From JAHEEL01 sp942491345 (GTDB lineage Bacteria > Actinomycetota > Acidimicrobiia > Spongiisociales > UBA5794), in the NCBI GenBank assembly GCA_942491345.1, contig CALOAN010000021.1, forward strand, positions 248,001-312,000: a DNA stretch of 64,000 nt, in the 5' to 3' direction. The notes beneath the pieces are model-generated. The model saw nothing but the letters and a program-made list of their open reading frames with translations, was not told where the DNA came from and ran no database searches. A program made the position numbers and the translations under genes. Each line of letters begins with the position of its first letter. The first letter of the stretch is position 1. Below, in pieces: positions 8,374 to 16,919 of the stretch.

Positions 8374-9029
8374 GACGGCTCTGCCTCCTGGAGATACTGA
8401 TGAACAGCGTCGCGCACCCCGAGCCGTGCGGACGCCACCACGAGATCGCCCTTGCGGAGATTGAAGGATGCATCGGGGATGTGGGTGCGGTCACCGCGGC
8501 GAACGGCGGCAACGCGGAGCTGGTTCCGTATTTCGAGATCCCCGACGGTGATCCCGTCCGCGTCTTCATTCAGCGTCATCTCGACGATCTCGACGTCACC
8601 TCCCGAGAACGTGACGTGATAGGCGAACTCCTCTTCGACGATGCGTTCGTAGATCACGTTGGCGGTGAGCTGTGCCCCCGCGACATAGGAGATGTCGAGC
8701 GCCCGGTAGGAATCAGCCCGACCCGGCTCATCGAGTCGCGCGAGCGTACGCGGGACACCGAAAACCTGTTTGGCGAGCTGGACCGACATGACGTTCGTAT
8801 TGTCCGAATTCGTCACAGCCACGAAAGCGTCCGCGAATTCGATCCCGGCTTCCTTGAGTATCCGGATGTCGATCGGTCGCCCGAAGTGGGTGGTACCGTT
8901 GAACGTCGATCCCAGGGCTTTGAACATCCCGGGCCGTTCATCGATGATCGACACATCGTGGCCTTCCTCGGCGAGGTGCAGCGCCAGGGCACTTCCGACA
9001 CGCCCACATCCGGCGACGACGATTCTCGT
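8370..9029 (-). CDS. TrkA-type K+ channel regulatory subunit (second), ACG start
   Basis: A TrkA-N plus TrkA-C protein beginning RIVVAGCGRVGSALALHL, with acidic IIDERPG after the Rossmann turn. No ATG, GTG or TTG lies at the right place: the nearest upstream in-frame GTG (9101) would add 24 residues of non-homologous sequence. An ACG at 9029-9027 sits 5 bp after a strong SD (GGAGG, 9039-9035) and gives exactly 219 residues, the same length as its paralogue. I therefore call ACG as the start, initiating with Met. It is the first gene of the trk operon; the DrrA-like gene diverges from it. Confidence 0.85.
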   Translation of the reverse strand, partial: TRIVVAGCGRVGSALALHLAEEGHDVSIIDERPGMFKALGSTFNGTTHFGRPIDIRILKEAGIEFADAFVAVTNSDNTNVMSVQLAKQVFGVPRTLARLDEPGRADSYRALDISYVAGAQLTANVIYERIVEEEFAYHVTFSGGDVEIVEMTLNEDADGITVGDLEIRNQLRVAAVRRGDRTHIPDASFNLRKGDLVVASARLGVRDAVHQYLQEAEPS

Positions 9030-9243
9030 GATGGCCTCCAGGGATCTATCGGCGAATGTTAGGACGATGAACGATGCCGCCCGGCAGCATGAGGGCGGCA
9101 CACCGAGTTCCCGGGTCACAGCCGCGTCCGGGCACCATTCATGTGCCGTTGTCGGAACACTTACCCCTAGCATCGAATCCCTGTGGTCACTCCGACGTGC
9201 TATTCGGAGACAGGACCGCAGTCCAACGAACCGGGGAGGGACG

Positions 9244-10233
9244 ATGACGCTCTCAGTCGTCGCCGACAACATCTACAAGACGTACAAGAAGTCCGACGTT
9301 CCCGCGCTCGACGGCGTATCGATGTCCATCGAGAACGGCAAGATCTACGGACTCCTCGGTCCTAACGGTGCCGGTAAGACGACGCTGATCCGCGTCCTCG
9401 CTACGCTCCTCAAGCCCGACTCGGGTACGGCAACCGTCGAGGGAATCGATGTGGTCGCCGACCCGATCGGTGTTCGGGCCAGGATCGGCCTCGGTGGTCA
9501 GTATGCCGCGGTTGATGAGTTCCTCACCGGTCGGGAGAACGTCGTGATGGTCGGCCGGCTGTACAACATCCCGATGGAGGAAGCGCAGCTGCGTGCAGCC
9601 GAGGTTCTCGAGCGGATCAATCTCGTCGACGCCGCCGATCGTCCGGTCTCGACCTACTCGGGCGGCATGCGACGCCGCCTCGACCTCGCCGCTTCACTGG
9701 TCGGACGCCCAGACGTCCTGTTCCTCGACGAACCGACAACCGGCATCGACCCTCGATCCCGTGTCGACATCTGGGAGCTCATCCGGGAACTCGTCAGCGG
9801 CGGTACCACCCTCCTGCTGACGACTCAATACCTTGAGGAAGCGGACTTCCTCGCCGACACGATCGGGGTCATCGATCAAGGTCGCCTCATTGCCGAGGGA
9901 ACCTCCGACAGCTTGAAGGAGACGATCGGTGGTGTGGTGGTTCGCGTGGAGGTGGAGGACCCCTATTGCGCCGCTGCCATCGCCGCGATCAACAACCTCA
10001 CCGGATCGGACCCCCTTCACGACGAGGATCGTGGGGTGTTGGTGGTTCCGGCCAAGGACGGTTCGCGTTCTCTGGTCGAAGTTGTCCGTGTGATGGATGA
10101 TGCCTCGATCCCGATCCTCGACATCGAACTCCACAAGCCCACCCTGGATGATGTCTTCCTCTCCATCACCGGGCACGCTGCGGAACCGGACCGCCCGGCC
10201 AACGGCAAACAGAAGAGTGAGGTGGCGCGATGA
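9244..10233 (+). CDS. DrrA-like ABC transporter ATP-binding protein
   Basis: A 329-residue ATPase of the daunorubicin-resistance (DrrA) type. Walker A GPNGAGKTT at 39-47, YSGGMRRRLDL signature at about 138-148, Walker B LFLDEPTTGID, then a switch region LLTTQYLEEAD in which the usual His is Gln, a common DrrA variant. The stretch LGGQYAAVDEFLTGRENVVM is typical of the subfamily. The C-terminal region (about 225-329) is the DrrA extension. ATG 9244 has a GGGGAGGG SD. It overlaps the permease gene by 4 bp. Likely exports a hydrophobic compound or lipid; the substrate is unknown. Confidence 0.92.
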   Translation: MTLSVVADNIYKTYKKSDVPALDGVSMSIENGKIYGLLGPNGAGKTTLIRVLATLLKPDSGTATVEGIDVVADPIGVRARIGLGGQYAAVDEFLTGRENVVMVGRLYNIPMEEAQLRAAEVLERINLVDAADRPVSTYSGGMRRRLDLAASLVGRPDVLFLDEPTTGIDPRSRVDIWELIRELVSGGTTLLLTTQYLEEADFLADTIGVIDQGRLIAEGTSDSLKETIGGVVVRVEVEDPYCAAAIAAINNLTGSDPLHDEDRGVLVVPAKDGSRSLVEVVRVMDDASIPILDIELHKPTLDDVFLSITGHAAEPDRPANGKQKSEVAR

Positions 10234-11057
10234 CGACCACCGCCGTGAAGACGACCACCACCAAGTCGCGCGTTACGCCGGCACATGCTTTCAAGGACAT
10301 GTGGATCATCACGAAGCGCAATCTGCGACGCTTCATCCGGATGCCGCAGTTGCTGCTGGTCGCAACCGTCCAGCCGGTGATGTTCCTGCTCCTGTTCAAC
10401 TACGTGTTCGGGGGAGCGATCTCCCTGCCCGGTGTGCCGTACATCGACTTCCTCCTCCCCGGCATCCTGGTTCAGACGGTGATGTTCGGCGCCACCAACA
10501 CGGCGACCGGCCTCACCGAGGACTTGGCCGCCGGTGTCATCGACCGTTTCCGATCGCTGCCGATGGCGCGAGGTGCGGTGCTTGCCGGGCGAACACTTGC
10601 CGACCTGTTGCGCAGCGGTGCCGTGAACACGCTCATGATCTTCGTGGGGTATCTGATCGGGTTCCGGCCGTCAGGGATTCCCCAGCTCGTCCTAGGCCTG
10701 ATCCTTGCGCTCATGTTCGGCTACTCGATGTCGTGGGTGTTCGCCGCGGTTGGGCTCTTTGCCCGTACCCCGGAGGCGGCGCAATCGGCGAGTTTCCTCC
10801 TGGTGTTTCCGTTCGTCTTCGCGAGTTCCGTATTCGTTCCGGTACAGTCGATGCCGGGTTGGCTCCAGGTCTTCGCGGAGAATCAGCCCGTCTCGGTGCT
10901 GGCAACAACCGTCCGAGGGCTCACGATCGGCGTTGAAGCGCTGCCGTCGGGCAAGACGATCGAGGGCATGATCGCGCTTTCGATCGCGTGGATCATTGGC
11001 ATCTTCGTCGTTGCGTCACCGCTCAGTGTGAACATCTATCGACGCATCTTCAGCTAA
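10230..11057 (+). CDS. DrrB-like ABC-2 type permease
   Basis: A 275-residue ABC-2 permease with six predicted TM helices. After a basic N-terminus comes FKDMWIITKRNLRRFIRMPQLL, the conserved amphipathic entry helix, then LLFNYVFGGAI and the central RFRSLPMARGAVLAGRTLADL loop typical of DrrB. Translation is coupled to the ATPase gene (ATGA). Together they should form an A2B2 exporter. No drug-biosynthesis genes surround it, so self-resistance to an endogenous antibiotic is not supported; general efflux or lipid export fits as well. Confidence 0.92.
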   Translation: MTTTAVKTTTTKSRVTPAHAFKDMWIITKRNLRRFIRMPQLLLVATVQPVMFLLLFNYVFGGAISLPGVPYIDFLLPGILVQTVMFGATNTATGLTEDLAAGVIDRFRSLPMARGAVLAGRTLADLLRSGAVNTLMIFVGYLIGFRPSGIPQLVLGLILALMFGYSMSWVFAAVGLFARTPEAAQSASFLLVFPFVFASSVFVPVQSMPGWLQVFAENQPVSVLATTVRGLTIGVEALPSGKTIEGMIALSIAWIIGIFVVASPLSVNIYRRIFS

Positions 11058-11158
11058 GCGGCTGCGATTCGCGTTCCTAGCAGACCATCCCCGGTCAGCG
11101 CTCAGCATGTGACACAATGGTGGTGGCCACCATTCTCGGTGGCCGGCTGGAGGACCTC

Positions 11159-11302
11159 ATGGCGAACAAAGACAAAGGCGGCAGGAGCACCAAAAAGGTG
11201 GCCGGCAAGAGCCTGAAAGAGAAACGCCTCGCGAAACAAGCGAAGCGCCAAGACCACGCCAACACCGGCAACAAGTCGGTCGAAAGCACCTTCGACCACT
11301 AG
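11159..11302 (+). CDS. Small basic protein, 47 residues
   Basis: ATG 11159 follows a good SD (GGAGG, spacing 7). The product is highly charged: MANKDKGGRSTKKVAGKS, then LKEKRLAKQAKRQDH, and a C-terminal acidic/polar end. It has no hydrophobic segment, so it is cytosolic and might bind nucleic acid. Short Lys-rich proteins starting this way are common hypothetical proteins in actinobacteria. An upstream in-frame ATG at 11117 lacks a comparable SD. It stands alone between drrB and the convergent corA. Confidence 0.7.
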   Translation: MANKDKGGRSTKKVAGKSLKEKRLAKQAKRQDHANTGNKSVESTFDH

Positions 11303-11383
11303 GCGTATCCGCCGACCGCCGTCATCGCCATCGGGCTGCGATGCCACGCGGCCTCGTCGGAACTGTTCATCATCCCGCGGGCT

Positions 11384-12520
11384 TCAGGCCCTCCTGGTTC
11401 CTCCGCGTTCGTTGGTTTCTCCGGAGCCGGCGGTTGGTCGACGTCCCACGATGCCGCGCAGCGGCATGGTGGTGACTTCGTAGATTGCGCCGCCAACATG
11501 CGCCGGTGCCTTGGCGGCCTCGACGAGTCCGCGGCCAAGTGTTGCTCCAGCCTTCCTGCCCGACGGGCGGCGAATCCACCCAAGTGCAACGAATACGCCA
11601 ACCGAGATGAGTGCGATGACCAGCATCACGGCCGTTACAACGACCCATCCCCACTCAGTCTGCAGTCCGGGCAAGTTTCCGAAGTTCATCCCGAAAAACC
11701 CAACCAACAGAGTCAGCGGGAACATGATGGCGGCGTACACCGTGAGGACTTTGGTCACGTTCGTCGCCTCCTTTGCTTCTGCCCCCCGATAGGCGTCCAG
11801 CGTCTCAGCCAACGCGGACCGTGCGGCATCCAACTCGTGTGCCGTGCGCATGGCGACATCGAACACATCGGAGAAGCGGCGGCGACCGGCTTCGCTGAGT
11901 AGTGGCGATGAGCTTCGGCGCAGCACGTCGAGGGCCTCCCTCTGAGGCTGGATGACTTGGCGGACCTCGGCGAGGTCGACGCGAACGGCCGTCATCTCGA
12001 TGAGGAAGTCCGGATCCGCTTCGAGTGCCGCTCCGGTGAGCTCATCGATGCGCCGGTCGAACGCCTCCACCACTGACATCAAGCGACGCGTGAGCACATC
12101 TGCGAGGCAGCCCACGAGTTCATCGACGCTGGCGGCAGCCAGATACTCGTTCGTCTGCACTTGTTCCCAGAAGGCATCTACCGCAGGGGAGCGTTCGGTG
12201 TGAACGGTCACGAGGTACGTGTCCGTGAGGAAGCAGTCGAGTTCGTAGGTCTCGACCCGATCGTCACGCAGCCCATGGAGTACCACGAGAAGGTGATGTC
12301 CAAAGTCGTCGACCTTGGCGAGATCGAGATCGACGACGGCATCGCGAACCGCGAGCGCATCGAGTTGAAGCCTTGTGGCAATCTCCTCCAACTCATCGGC
12401 ATTCCCGGAATCGGCCGAGATGTCGATCCATACCCATCCTTGGTCGACCTCGCCGCCGGGCAGGTCGGACAGAACGGCGGTAGTGCCGTCTCTGGAAGAC
12501 TGAAGAATCCTCGTTGCCAT
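11384..12520 (-). CDS. corA: CorA-family divalent cation transporter
   Basis: A 378-residue CorA/ZntB-type transporter. There is a long cytoplasmic N-terminal domain (about 1-285) with extended helices, then two C-terminal TM helices. The loop signature between them is GMNFGNLPG (canonical GMN...P), the Mg2+-binding filter. The stretch NVTKVLTVYAAIMFPLTLLVGFFGMNF is the classic TM1 approach. A polar tail of about 50 residues (GRGLVEAAKAPAHVGGAIYE...) follows TM2, longer than in typical CorA. It probably mediates Mg2+ or Co2+ uptake as a pentamer. It stands alone. Confidence 0.9.
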   Translation of the reverse strand: MATRILQSSRDGTTAVLSDLPGGEVDQGWVWIDISADSGNADELEEIATRLQLDALAVRDAVVDLDLAKVDDFGHHLLVVLHGLRDDRVETYELDCFLTDTYLVTVHTERSPAVDAFWEQVQTNEYLAAASVDELVGCLADVLTRRLMSVVEAFDRRIDELTGAALEADPDFLIEMTAVRVDLAEVRQVIQPQREALDVLRRSSSPLLSEAGRRRFSDVFDVAMRTAHELDAARSALAETLDAYRGAEAKEATNVTKVLTVYAAIMFPLTLLVGFFGMNFGNLPGLQTEWGWVVVTAVMLVIALISVGVFVALGWIRRPSGRKAGATLGRGLVEAAKAPAHVGGAIYEVTTMPLRGIVGRRPTAGSGETNERGGTRRA

Positions 12521-12659
12521 GCGACTGTGTGCCCTTCCTTGAGTGACTCATCTCGAGCGTGTTGTCCCGATAGCGTATCTGCAGCATCGCCTCGCGCGCT
12601 CGACTCCGCGACCTGCGTTTGAAGCCGATTGGTGTGCGCGCCGTTCCTACACTGGTCTT

Positions 12660-13568
12660 GTGGCGGACTGGCTCCAAGAGAATCTCGGGATGTCCCCCGA
12701 ACTCTCTGTCCGGATTGCGGCAACTGTCGCGGTCGTCATCATCGCCCTCATCGTGCGATGGCTCTTCGTGCGATGGCTGAACCGGACGGTCACGGACGAC
12801 GACGTGCTGTTCAAGGGGCGAAAAGCGACAACCTACATCGCGATGGCGGTTGCCGTCCTCCTGTTGACATGGATCTGGCTGCCGTTCTTCGACGATCTTG
12901 GCACCTTCCTCGGGCTTCTGAGCGCCGGTCTGGCGATCGCGCTCGCGGATGTGTTCCTCGACCTTGCCGGGTGGCTCTTCATCATGTTCCGGAAACCATT
13001 CCGGGTGGGCGATCGAATCGAGATCGACGGGACCGCTGGCGATGTCATCGATGTGCGCGCGTTTCGATTCACGCTGCTGGAAATCAAGAGCTGGGTCGAC
13101 GCGGACCAGTCGACCGGGCGGCTTGTCCACGTTCCCAACGGACATCTGTTCCGGCACCCCACCGCGAACTACACCGAGGGGTTCTTCCACATCTGGCACG
13201 AGATGCCGGTGCTCGTCACATTCGAATCGGATTGGCGCCGGGCGGAGATCCTCATCCGCGAGGCGCTAGAGCCATTGTCGATTGGCGAGGAGGAGCTCCG
13301 GCGGCACCAGGCAGAAGCGAGTTCGCAGCGGGACTACTTGATCAAATTCCGCGAGCTGAGGCCAACGGTGTATGTCTCGACACGTGAGAGCGGCGTGTTG
13401 CTCACGGCTCGCCTTCTGGTGGAGGCGCGGTCGCGTCGCGGCGTTGAGGACGAGTTCTGGCGAGCCGTCCTTGACGCATTCGCAGCGGAGCCGTCAGTCG
13501 AGCTGGCCTACCCGACGGTGCGGACCTACCTTCACGACCCCCTGATCGTTCGAAAAGACTCAAGCTGA
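12660..13568 (+). CDS. MscS-family mechanosensitive channel
   Basis: About 302 residues from GTG 12660. Two or three TM helices (about 15-35, 60-80, 86-110) end in the pore-lining helix GLLSAGLAIALADVFLDLAGWLFIMF, then the MscS beta domain KPFRVGDRIEIDGTAGDVIDV with VPNGHLFRHPTANYT, the usual VPNs...vNyt signature. A C-terminal alpha/beta domain completes the protein. The frame is open upstream to 12543, but that part is not TM-like. The channel releases small solutes on hypo-osmotic shock. Nearby K+ transport genes fit an osmotic theme. Confidence 0.88.
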   Translation: MADWLQENLGMSPELSVRIAATVAVVIIALIVRWLFVRWLNRTVTDDDVLFKGRKATTYIAMAVAVLLLTWIWLPFFDDLGTFLGLLSAGLAIALADVFLDLAGWLFIMFRKPFRVGDRIEIDGTAGDVIDVRAFRFTLLEIKSWVDADQSTGRLVHVPNGHLFRHPTANYTEGFFHIWHEMPVLVTFESDWRRAEILIREALEPLSIGEEELRRHQAEASSQRDYLIKFRELRPTVYVSTRESGVLLTARLLVEARSRRGVEDEFWRAVLDAFAAEPSVELAYPTVRTYLHDPLIVRKDSS

Positions 13569-13720
13569 GTAGGCGGCACGAATCGGCCGATAGTGGATTC
13601 TGCGCCTGTGAAGGTATCCAACGTCGTGGGCACCGAAGACGAAGGAACGGGAGCGGATAACTGATCCGCTGACGATTCAACGGCAATGGCGGGCGGCCAA
13701 TCGGCCGTCATCCTCGCTCA

Positions 13721-13785
13721 GAGCTCCCCCGTGTGCGGGCAGCCGCTCGGCCGCGCCTCCCCCACATCGTGGTGGAGGCAGAGAC
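13721..13785. repeat. Dispersed intergenic repeat, copy A
   Basis: The segment runs from GAGCTCCCCC to GGTGGAGGCAGAG and contains CGGCCGCGCCTCCCCCAC followed by ATCGTGGTGGAGG, an imperfect palindrome. Near-identical cores recur at about 26.6, 41.5 and 53.3 kb. It lies in the 217-bp gap between the convergent mscS and anti-sigma genes; nothing else is seen in that gap. Confidence 0.6.
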
Positions 13786-14019
13786 TCAACTCTCTTTCAG
13801 CCCGAGGGCTTCTCTGATTCGCTCTCTCGCGTCGTTGGGTAGTTTCAGGCGGCCGTGGGTGCGGTAGAGGGAACCAACACCTTCCAACTCGGAGACGACG
13901 GTGCGGCAGTCGGTGCACGTCGCTAGGTGGTCGGCGGCCGCCGCTTCCTGCTCTGCGGTGAGGGTACCGTCGAAGAACTCGGGGAGCAGGGTGTCGAGTT
14001 GGTCGCAGGTCATGATCAT
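13786..14019 (-). CDS. Zinc-finger anti-sigma factor
   Basis: A 77-residue protein with a ZAS-type motif: an early Cys (MTCDQLD) and HLATCTDC, which fits H-x3-C-x2-C. The family binds zinc and holds a cognate ECF sigma factor inactive; release often follows thiol oxidation. It overlaps the sigma gene stop by 4 bp (14016-14019). It has no TM helix, so it is a soluble RsrA-like type rather than a membrane-spanning one. Start may be ATG 14019 or ATG 14013. Confidence 0.88.
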   Translation of the reverse strand: MIMTCDQLDTLLPEFFDGTLTAEQEAAAADHLATCTDCRTVVSELEGVGSLYRTHGRLKLPNDARERIREALGLKES

Positions 14020-14612
14020 GCCAGGTACTCCTTGAGGTCCACCCGCAAGGCCTGCCGGGCTCGGGCGAGACGCATCTTGACGGCGGATTCGGAGACATCG
14101 AGGGTTTGAGCGACTTCGGCGGTTGAGAGCTGTTCGATGTCCCTCAGCACGAATGCCGACCGCAGCGGTTCGGCGAGGCGGGCGATGGCGGCGTCGAGGC
14201 GTCGCGTCAGTTCGGAGGCGAGCACCGCATCTTCGACACTCGTGACCGGGCGATCGCCGGTTTCCAGCATCTCGTCGGGGGCGAGCGGCGTCTCCCGTCG
14301 CCTGCGAGTGGCGGTGATGGCCTCCCGATAGCCGATGCGGTAGAGCCAGGCGGCGATCGGTCCGTCACCCCGGTAGGTGTCCAGCGATCGCATCACCTTG
14401 ATGAAGGTCTCCTGGACGACATCTTCTGCCAGGTGTCGATCACCGAGGATGCGGTAGCCAAGGGTGTACACGCCGTCGGCGAACCGGTCGAACAGCAACG
14501 CGACCGAAACCGTTGGCGTCTTCGTGACCGGGAAGTTGTCCATTGCGTCAGACGGTACCGCCCTCGGAGAGGTTCGCAGCCACGCATCCGCCCGAAGGAT
14601 GGCGATGGTCAT
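14016..14612 (-). CDS. ECF-family RNA polymerase sigma factor
   Basis: A 198-residue sigma-70 family protein lacking regions 1 and 3. Region 2 (about 40-105) has LAEDVVQETFIKVMRSLDTY and WLYRIGYREAI; region 4 (about 130-190) has LAEPLRSAFVLRDIEQLSTAEVAQTLDVSES...KMRLARARQALR, the -35-binding helix-turn-helix. The ATG at 14612 overlaps the stop of the thioredoxin-like gene (ATGA); an internal ATG at 14543 (MDNFPVTK) is an alternative. Its operon partners are a zinc anti-sigma and a membrane thioredoxin, suggesting a redox-controlled regulon. Confidence 0.92.
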   Translation of the reverse strand: MTIAILRADAWLRTSPRAVPSDAMDNFPVTKTPTVSVALLFDRFADGVYTLGYRILGDRHLAEDVVQETFIKVMRSLDTYRGDGPIAAWLYRIGYREAITATRRRRETPLAPDEMLETGDRPVTSVEDAVLASELTRRLDAAIARLAEPLRSAFVLRDIEQLSTAEVAQTLDVSESAVKMRLARARQALRVDLKEYLA

Positions 14613-15055
14613 GTCTTCCGAAACGGCATGCGGTCCCAGAACGCGAAAGCGACGAGGGTGAACACCGCAAGGTACAAGAGCGGCTGGCCGGCGACGTACG
14701 CGATCCCTCCGACGGTCGCTGCTGCGCCCAGGCGCATCAACCGCTCAATGGCCGATAGCGGGATGGAACGCACCTGACCGTCGACAGCCCCGGCGAACAC
14801 CTCGCCGATCCCGGTTCTGCTCTGGGCTCCGACCGCACGGCCGGCAACGACGCCATCATGGATGGCGACGAACGTCGGGACAGCGCGCACCGAATGACGC
14901 TCGGCGAGATCTCGGTTCGTGCCAACATCGACCTCGACCAGTTCGACTTCGGACCTGTACTCGCCGGCCGCCGCGCGGACCACCGGGGTCATCGCCTTAC
15001 AAGTCGTGCAATGAGCCCCGGTGAAGTAGAGAACCTGGTTCGTTGTGTCAGTCAC
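14609..15055 (-). CDS. Thioredoxin-fold protein with C-terminal membrane helices
   Basis: A 148-residue protein. The thioredoxin domain (about 1-95) has the redox site CTTC in FTGAHCTTCKAMTPVV and the cis-Pro loop VRAVPTFVAI. The C-terminal 45 residues are hydrophobic (LMRLGAAATVGGIAYVAGQPLLYLAVFTLVAFAF), predicting two TM helices that anchor the domain. The absence of a signal peptide suggests the thioredoxin domain is cytoplasmic. It is co-transcribed with the sigma/anti-sigma pair through an ATGA overlap. A role in reducing the zinc anti-sigma is inference. Confidence 0.85.
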   Translation of the reverse strand: MTDTTNQVLYFTGAHCTTCKAMTPVVRAAAGEYRSEVELVEVDVGTNRDLAERHSVRAVPTFVAIHDGVVAGRAVGAQSRTGIGEVFAGAVDGQVRSIPLSAIERLMRLGAAATVGGIAYVAGQPLLYLAVFTLVAFAFWDRMPFRKT

Positions 15056-15083
15056 GGGTGGGTTGTTCCCTCGAATGGAACCT

Positions 15084-15302
15084 TCAGGCGGCGACGCTGC
15101 TGTTGTCGTCGGCCTTCGTCCCCTTGCCGATCAATGAGTAGATCGGGCACCAGCCGACGAGTCCGGTCACGAGCGGAATCAACCCAATCGCGGCCACGAC
15201 CCAGCCCCAGCCACCGCCAACCGCCAGGAAACCGACGCCGATCAGTCCGACACCGAGCACCACGCGGGCGATCCGATCCCAGCTTGCTTCGTTTGCCTTC
15301 AT
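15084..15302 (-). CDS. DUF2892 (YgaP-like) membrane protein
   Basis: A 72-residue protein with two TM helices: IARVVLGVGLIGVGFLAV and VVAAIGLIPLVTGLVGWCPIYSLIG. The WCPIYSLIG ending is the hallmark of DUF2892, often fused to rhodanese domains and found with sulfur or redox genes. The ATG at 15302 has GGAGG 7 bp upstream; the frame upstream to 15368 is not protein-like. It lies 28 bp before the thioredoxin gene, in the same direction, so it probably heads the operon. The conserved Cys could take part in thiol chemistry. Confidence 0.85.
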   Translation of the reverse strand: MKANEASWDRIARVVLGVGLIGVGFLAVGGGWGWVVAAIGLIPLVTGLVGWCPIYSLIGKGTKADDNSSVAA

Positions 15303-15479
15303 CACGAGACCTCCATGAGTCAACGATCTTCCTACCCGGTACGACGCGGCGAGGTAGCGATCGGTCACATCATTTCCTGGAGTCCAGACCGCGCCAGATC
15401 AGGACAGCTGCGTCTGCTCCTGCGAGCACAAGGACCAAGGCAAGACCATGATGAGGGGCCGTTCGGAGAGGAGTACTCG

Positions 15480-16742
15480 ATGTTGACGATGGAGGGAACG
15501 CCGCCGGCATTCCATCTTCTGGCGAAGCCGACGGGTCCGATCTGCAATCTGGACTGCGAGTACTGCTTCTTTCTGTCCAAGGAGATGCTGTATCCGGGGG
15601 ACCGGTTTCGGATGGCCGACAACATGTTGGAGGAGTACCTCCGGCAACTCCTCGAATCTCACCGTACGCCGGAAGTGACGGTGGCATGGCAGGGCGGGGA
15701 GCCGACGATGATGGGCCTCGACTTCTTCAAACGCTCCATCGAACTCGTCGAGCAGTACCGCCGCCCGACGCAGCGTGTCGAGTACACCATCCAAACCAAC
15801 GGCGTGCTGATCGATGACCGATGGGCGGCGTTCTTCAAGGAGAACAGCTTCCTCGTCGGGTTGTCGGTTGACGGCCCCCGAGACCTGCACGACGCCTATC
15901 GGGTTGACAAGCGGGGCGGCGGTTCGTTCGACCGAGTGATGGCCGGGTATGCGCACCTCCAGGCCGCCGAGGTCGAGGTGAATGTGCTGTGCACCGTGCA
16001 CGCCGCCAATCAGGACCGTGGCGCCGACGTGTACCGATTCTTCCGCGACGACATGGGTGTCCAGTTCATTCAGTTCATCCCGATCATCGAACGCACAACC
16101 GAGACGCTGCTGCCGATCGCAAACCTGGGCTGGAGTACCGAGCGCACCGAGAAGCGGCCGCTCTACGTGCAGCAGGGAACGTGGGTGACCGACCGCAGCG
16201 TCGGCGCCGACGCGTACGGGCGATTCCTCATCGATGTGTTCGATGAATGGGTGAAGAGCGATGTCGGCGAGGTGTATGTCCAGATGTTCGACACGGCGCT
16301 CGCGAATTGGCACGGCGAGCCGGGTGCGCTCTGTGTCTTCTCAGAGACGTGTGGGCTCGCCCTTGCTGTGGAGCACAACGGCGACCTCTACTCGTGCGAT
16401 CACTTTGTTGAACCCGACTATCTGCTCGGCAACATCACGGAGACGCCGATGATCGAGTTGGTGTCATCGGACCAGCAGCGGAAGTTCGGGATGGACAAGC
16501 GGGACACGCTGCCGCAGTTTTGCCTGGATTGCGATGTGCGATTCGCGTGCCACGGTGGCTGCCCCCGCAATAGGTTCACGACCACCCCCGACGGTGAGGA
16601 AGGCCTCAACTACCTCTGCCCGAGCTACAAGGCCTTCTTCACGCATGTCGACCCGGCGATGAAGCTCATGTCCCGCCTCCTCAAGCAGAACCGCGCCCCA
16701 TCCGAGATCGTGAAGCTCGGCGTCCCGAAGGCCGAAGACTAG
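15480..16742 (+). CDS. Radical SAM anaerobic sulfatase-maturating enzyme
   Basis: A 420-residue radical SAM/SPASM protein of the anSME type, which oxidises a Cys or Ser in sulfatases to formylglycine. The SAM-cluster motif CNLDCEYCF is at about residues 22-30, with WQGGEPTMM and IQTNG following. The C-terminal Cys-rich region (CVFSETCG, SCDHF, CLDCDVRFACHGGCPRN, YLCPSY) would bind two auxiliary 4Fe-4S clusters. ATG 15480 has a GGAG SD; the longer frame from 15315 overlaps the divergent DUF2892 start region. No sulfatase gene lies in this window, so the substrate is elsewhere in the genome or is a different peptide. Confidence 0.88.
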   Translation: MLTMEGTPPAFHLLAKPTGPICNLDCEYCFFLSKEMLYPGDRFRMADNMLEEYLRQLLESHRTPEVTVAWQGGEPTMMGLDFFKRSIELVEQYRRPTQRVEYTIQTNGVLIDDRWAAFFKENSFLVGLSVDGPRDLHDAYRVDKRGGGSFDRVMAGYAHLQAAEVEVNVLCTVHAANQDRGADVYRFFRDDMGVQFIQFIPIIERTTETLLPIANLGWSTERTEKRPLYVQQGTWVTDRSVGADAYGRFLIDVFDEWVKSDVGEVYVQMFDTALANWHGEPGALCVFSETCGLALAVEHNGDLYSCDHFVEPDYLLGNITETPMIELVSSDQQRKFGMDKRDTLPQFCLDCDVRFACHGGCPRNRFTTTPDGEEGLNYLCPSYKAFFTHVDPAMKLMSRLLKQNRAPSEIVKLGVPKAED

Positions 16743-16919
16743 GGAAGAACCGTTTTCGCCTCTCCCACTGAGGTCTACCGGACAGGCGGCGGAACGGCGG
16801 GGCCGGACCCCCGACGGGCCCGCCGTGGTCGGGTACGATGCCTGCAGCGATGCGAAGGTCGAGGTCCGGGCGGGCCGAATCCGAGCAGTCGGTGATGATC
16901 GAGTAGGAGGCGATCGGCG

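Noticed and set aside
9030..9272. N-terminal extension of the second TrkA protein to GTG 9101 or 9272
   Set aside because: The added residues do not resemble TrkA, contain no signal or domain, and overlap the promoter region of the divergent ABC operon.
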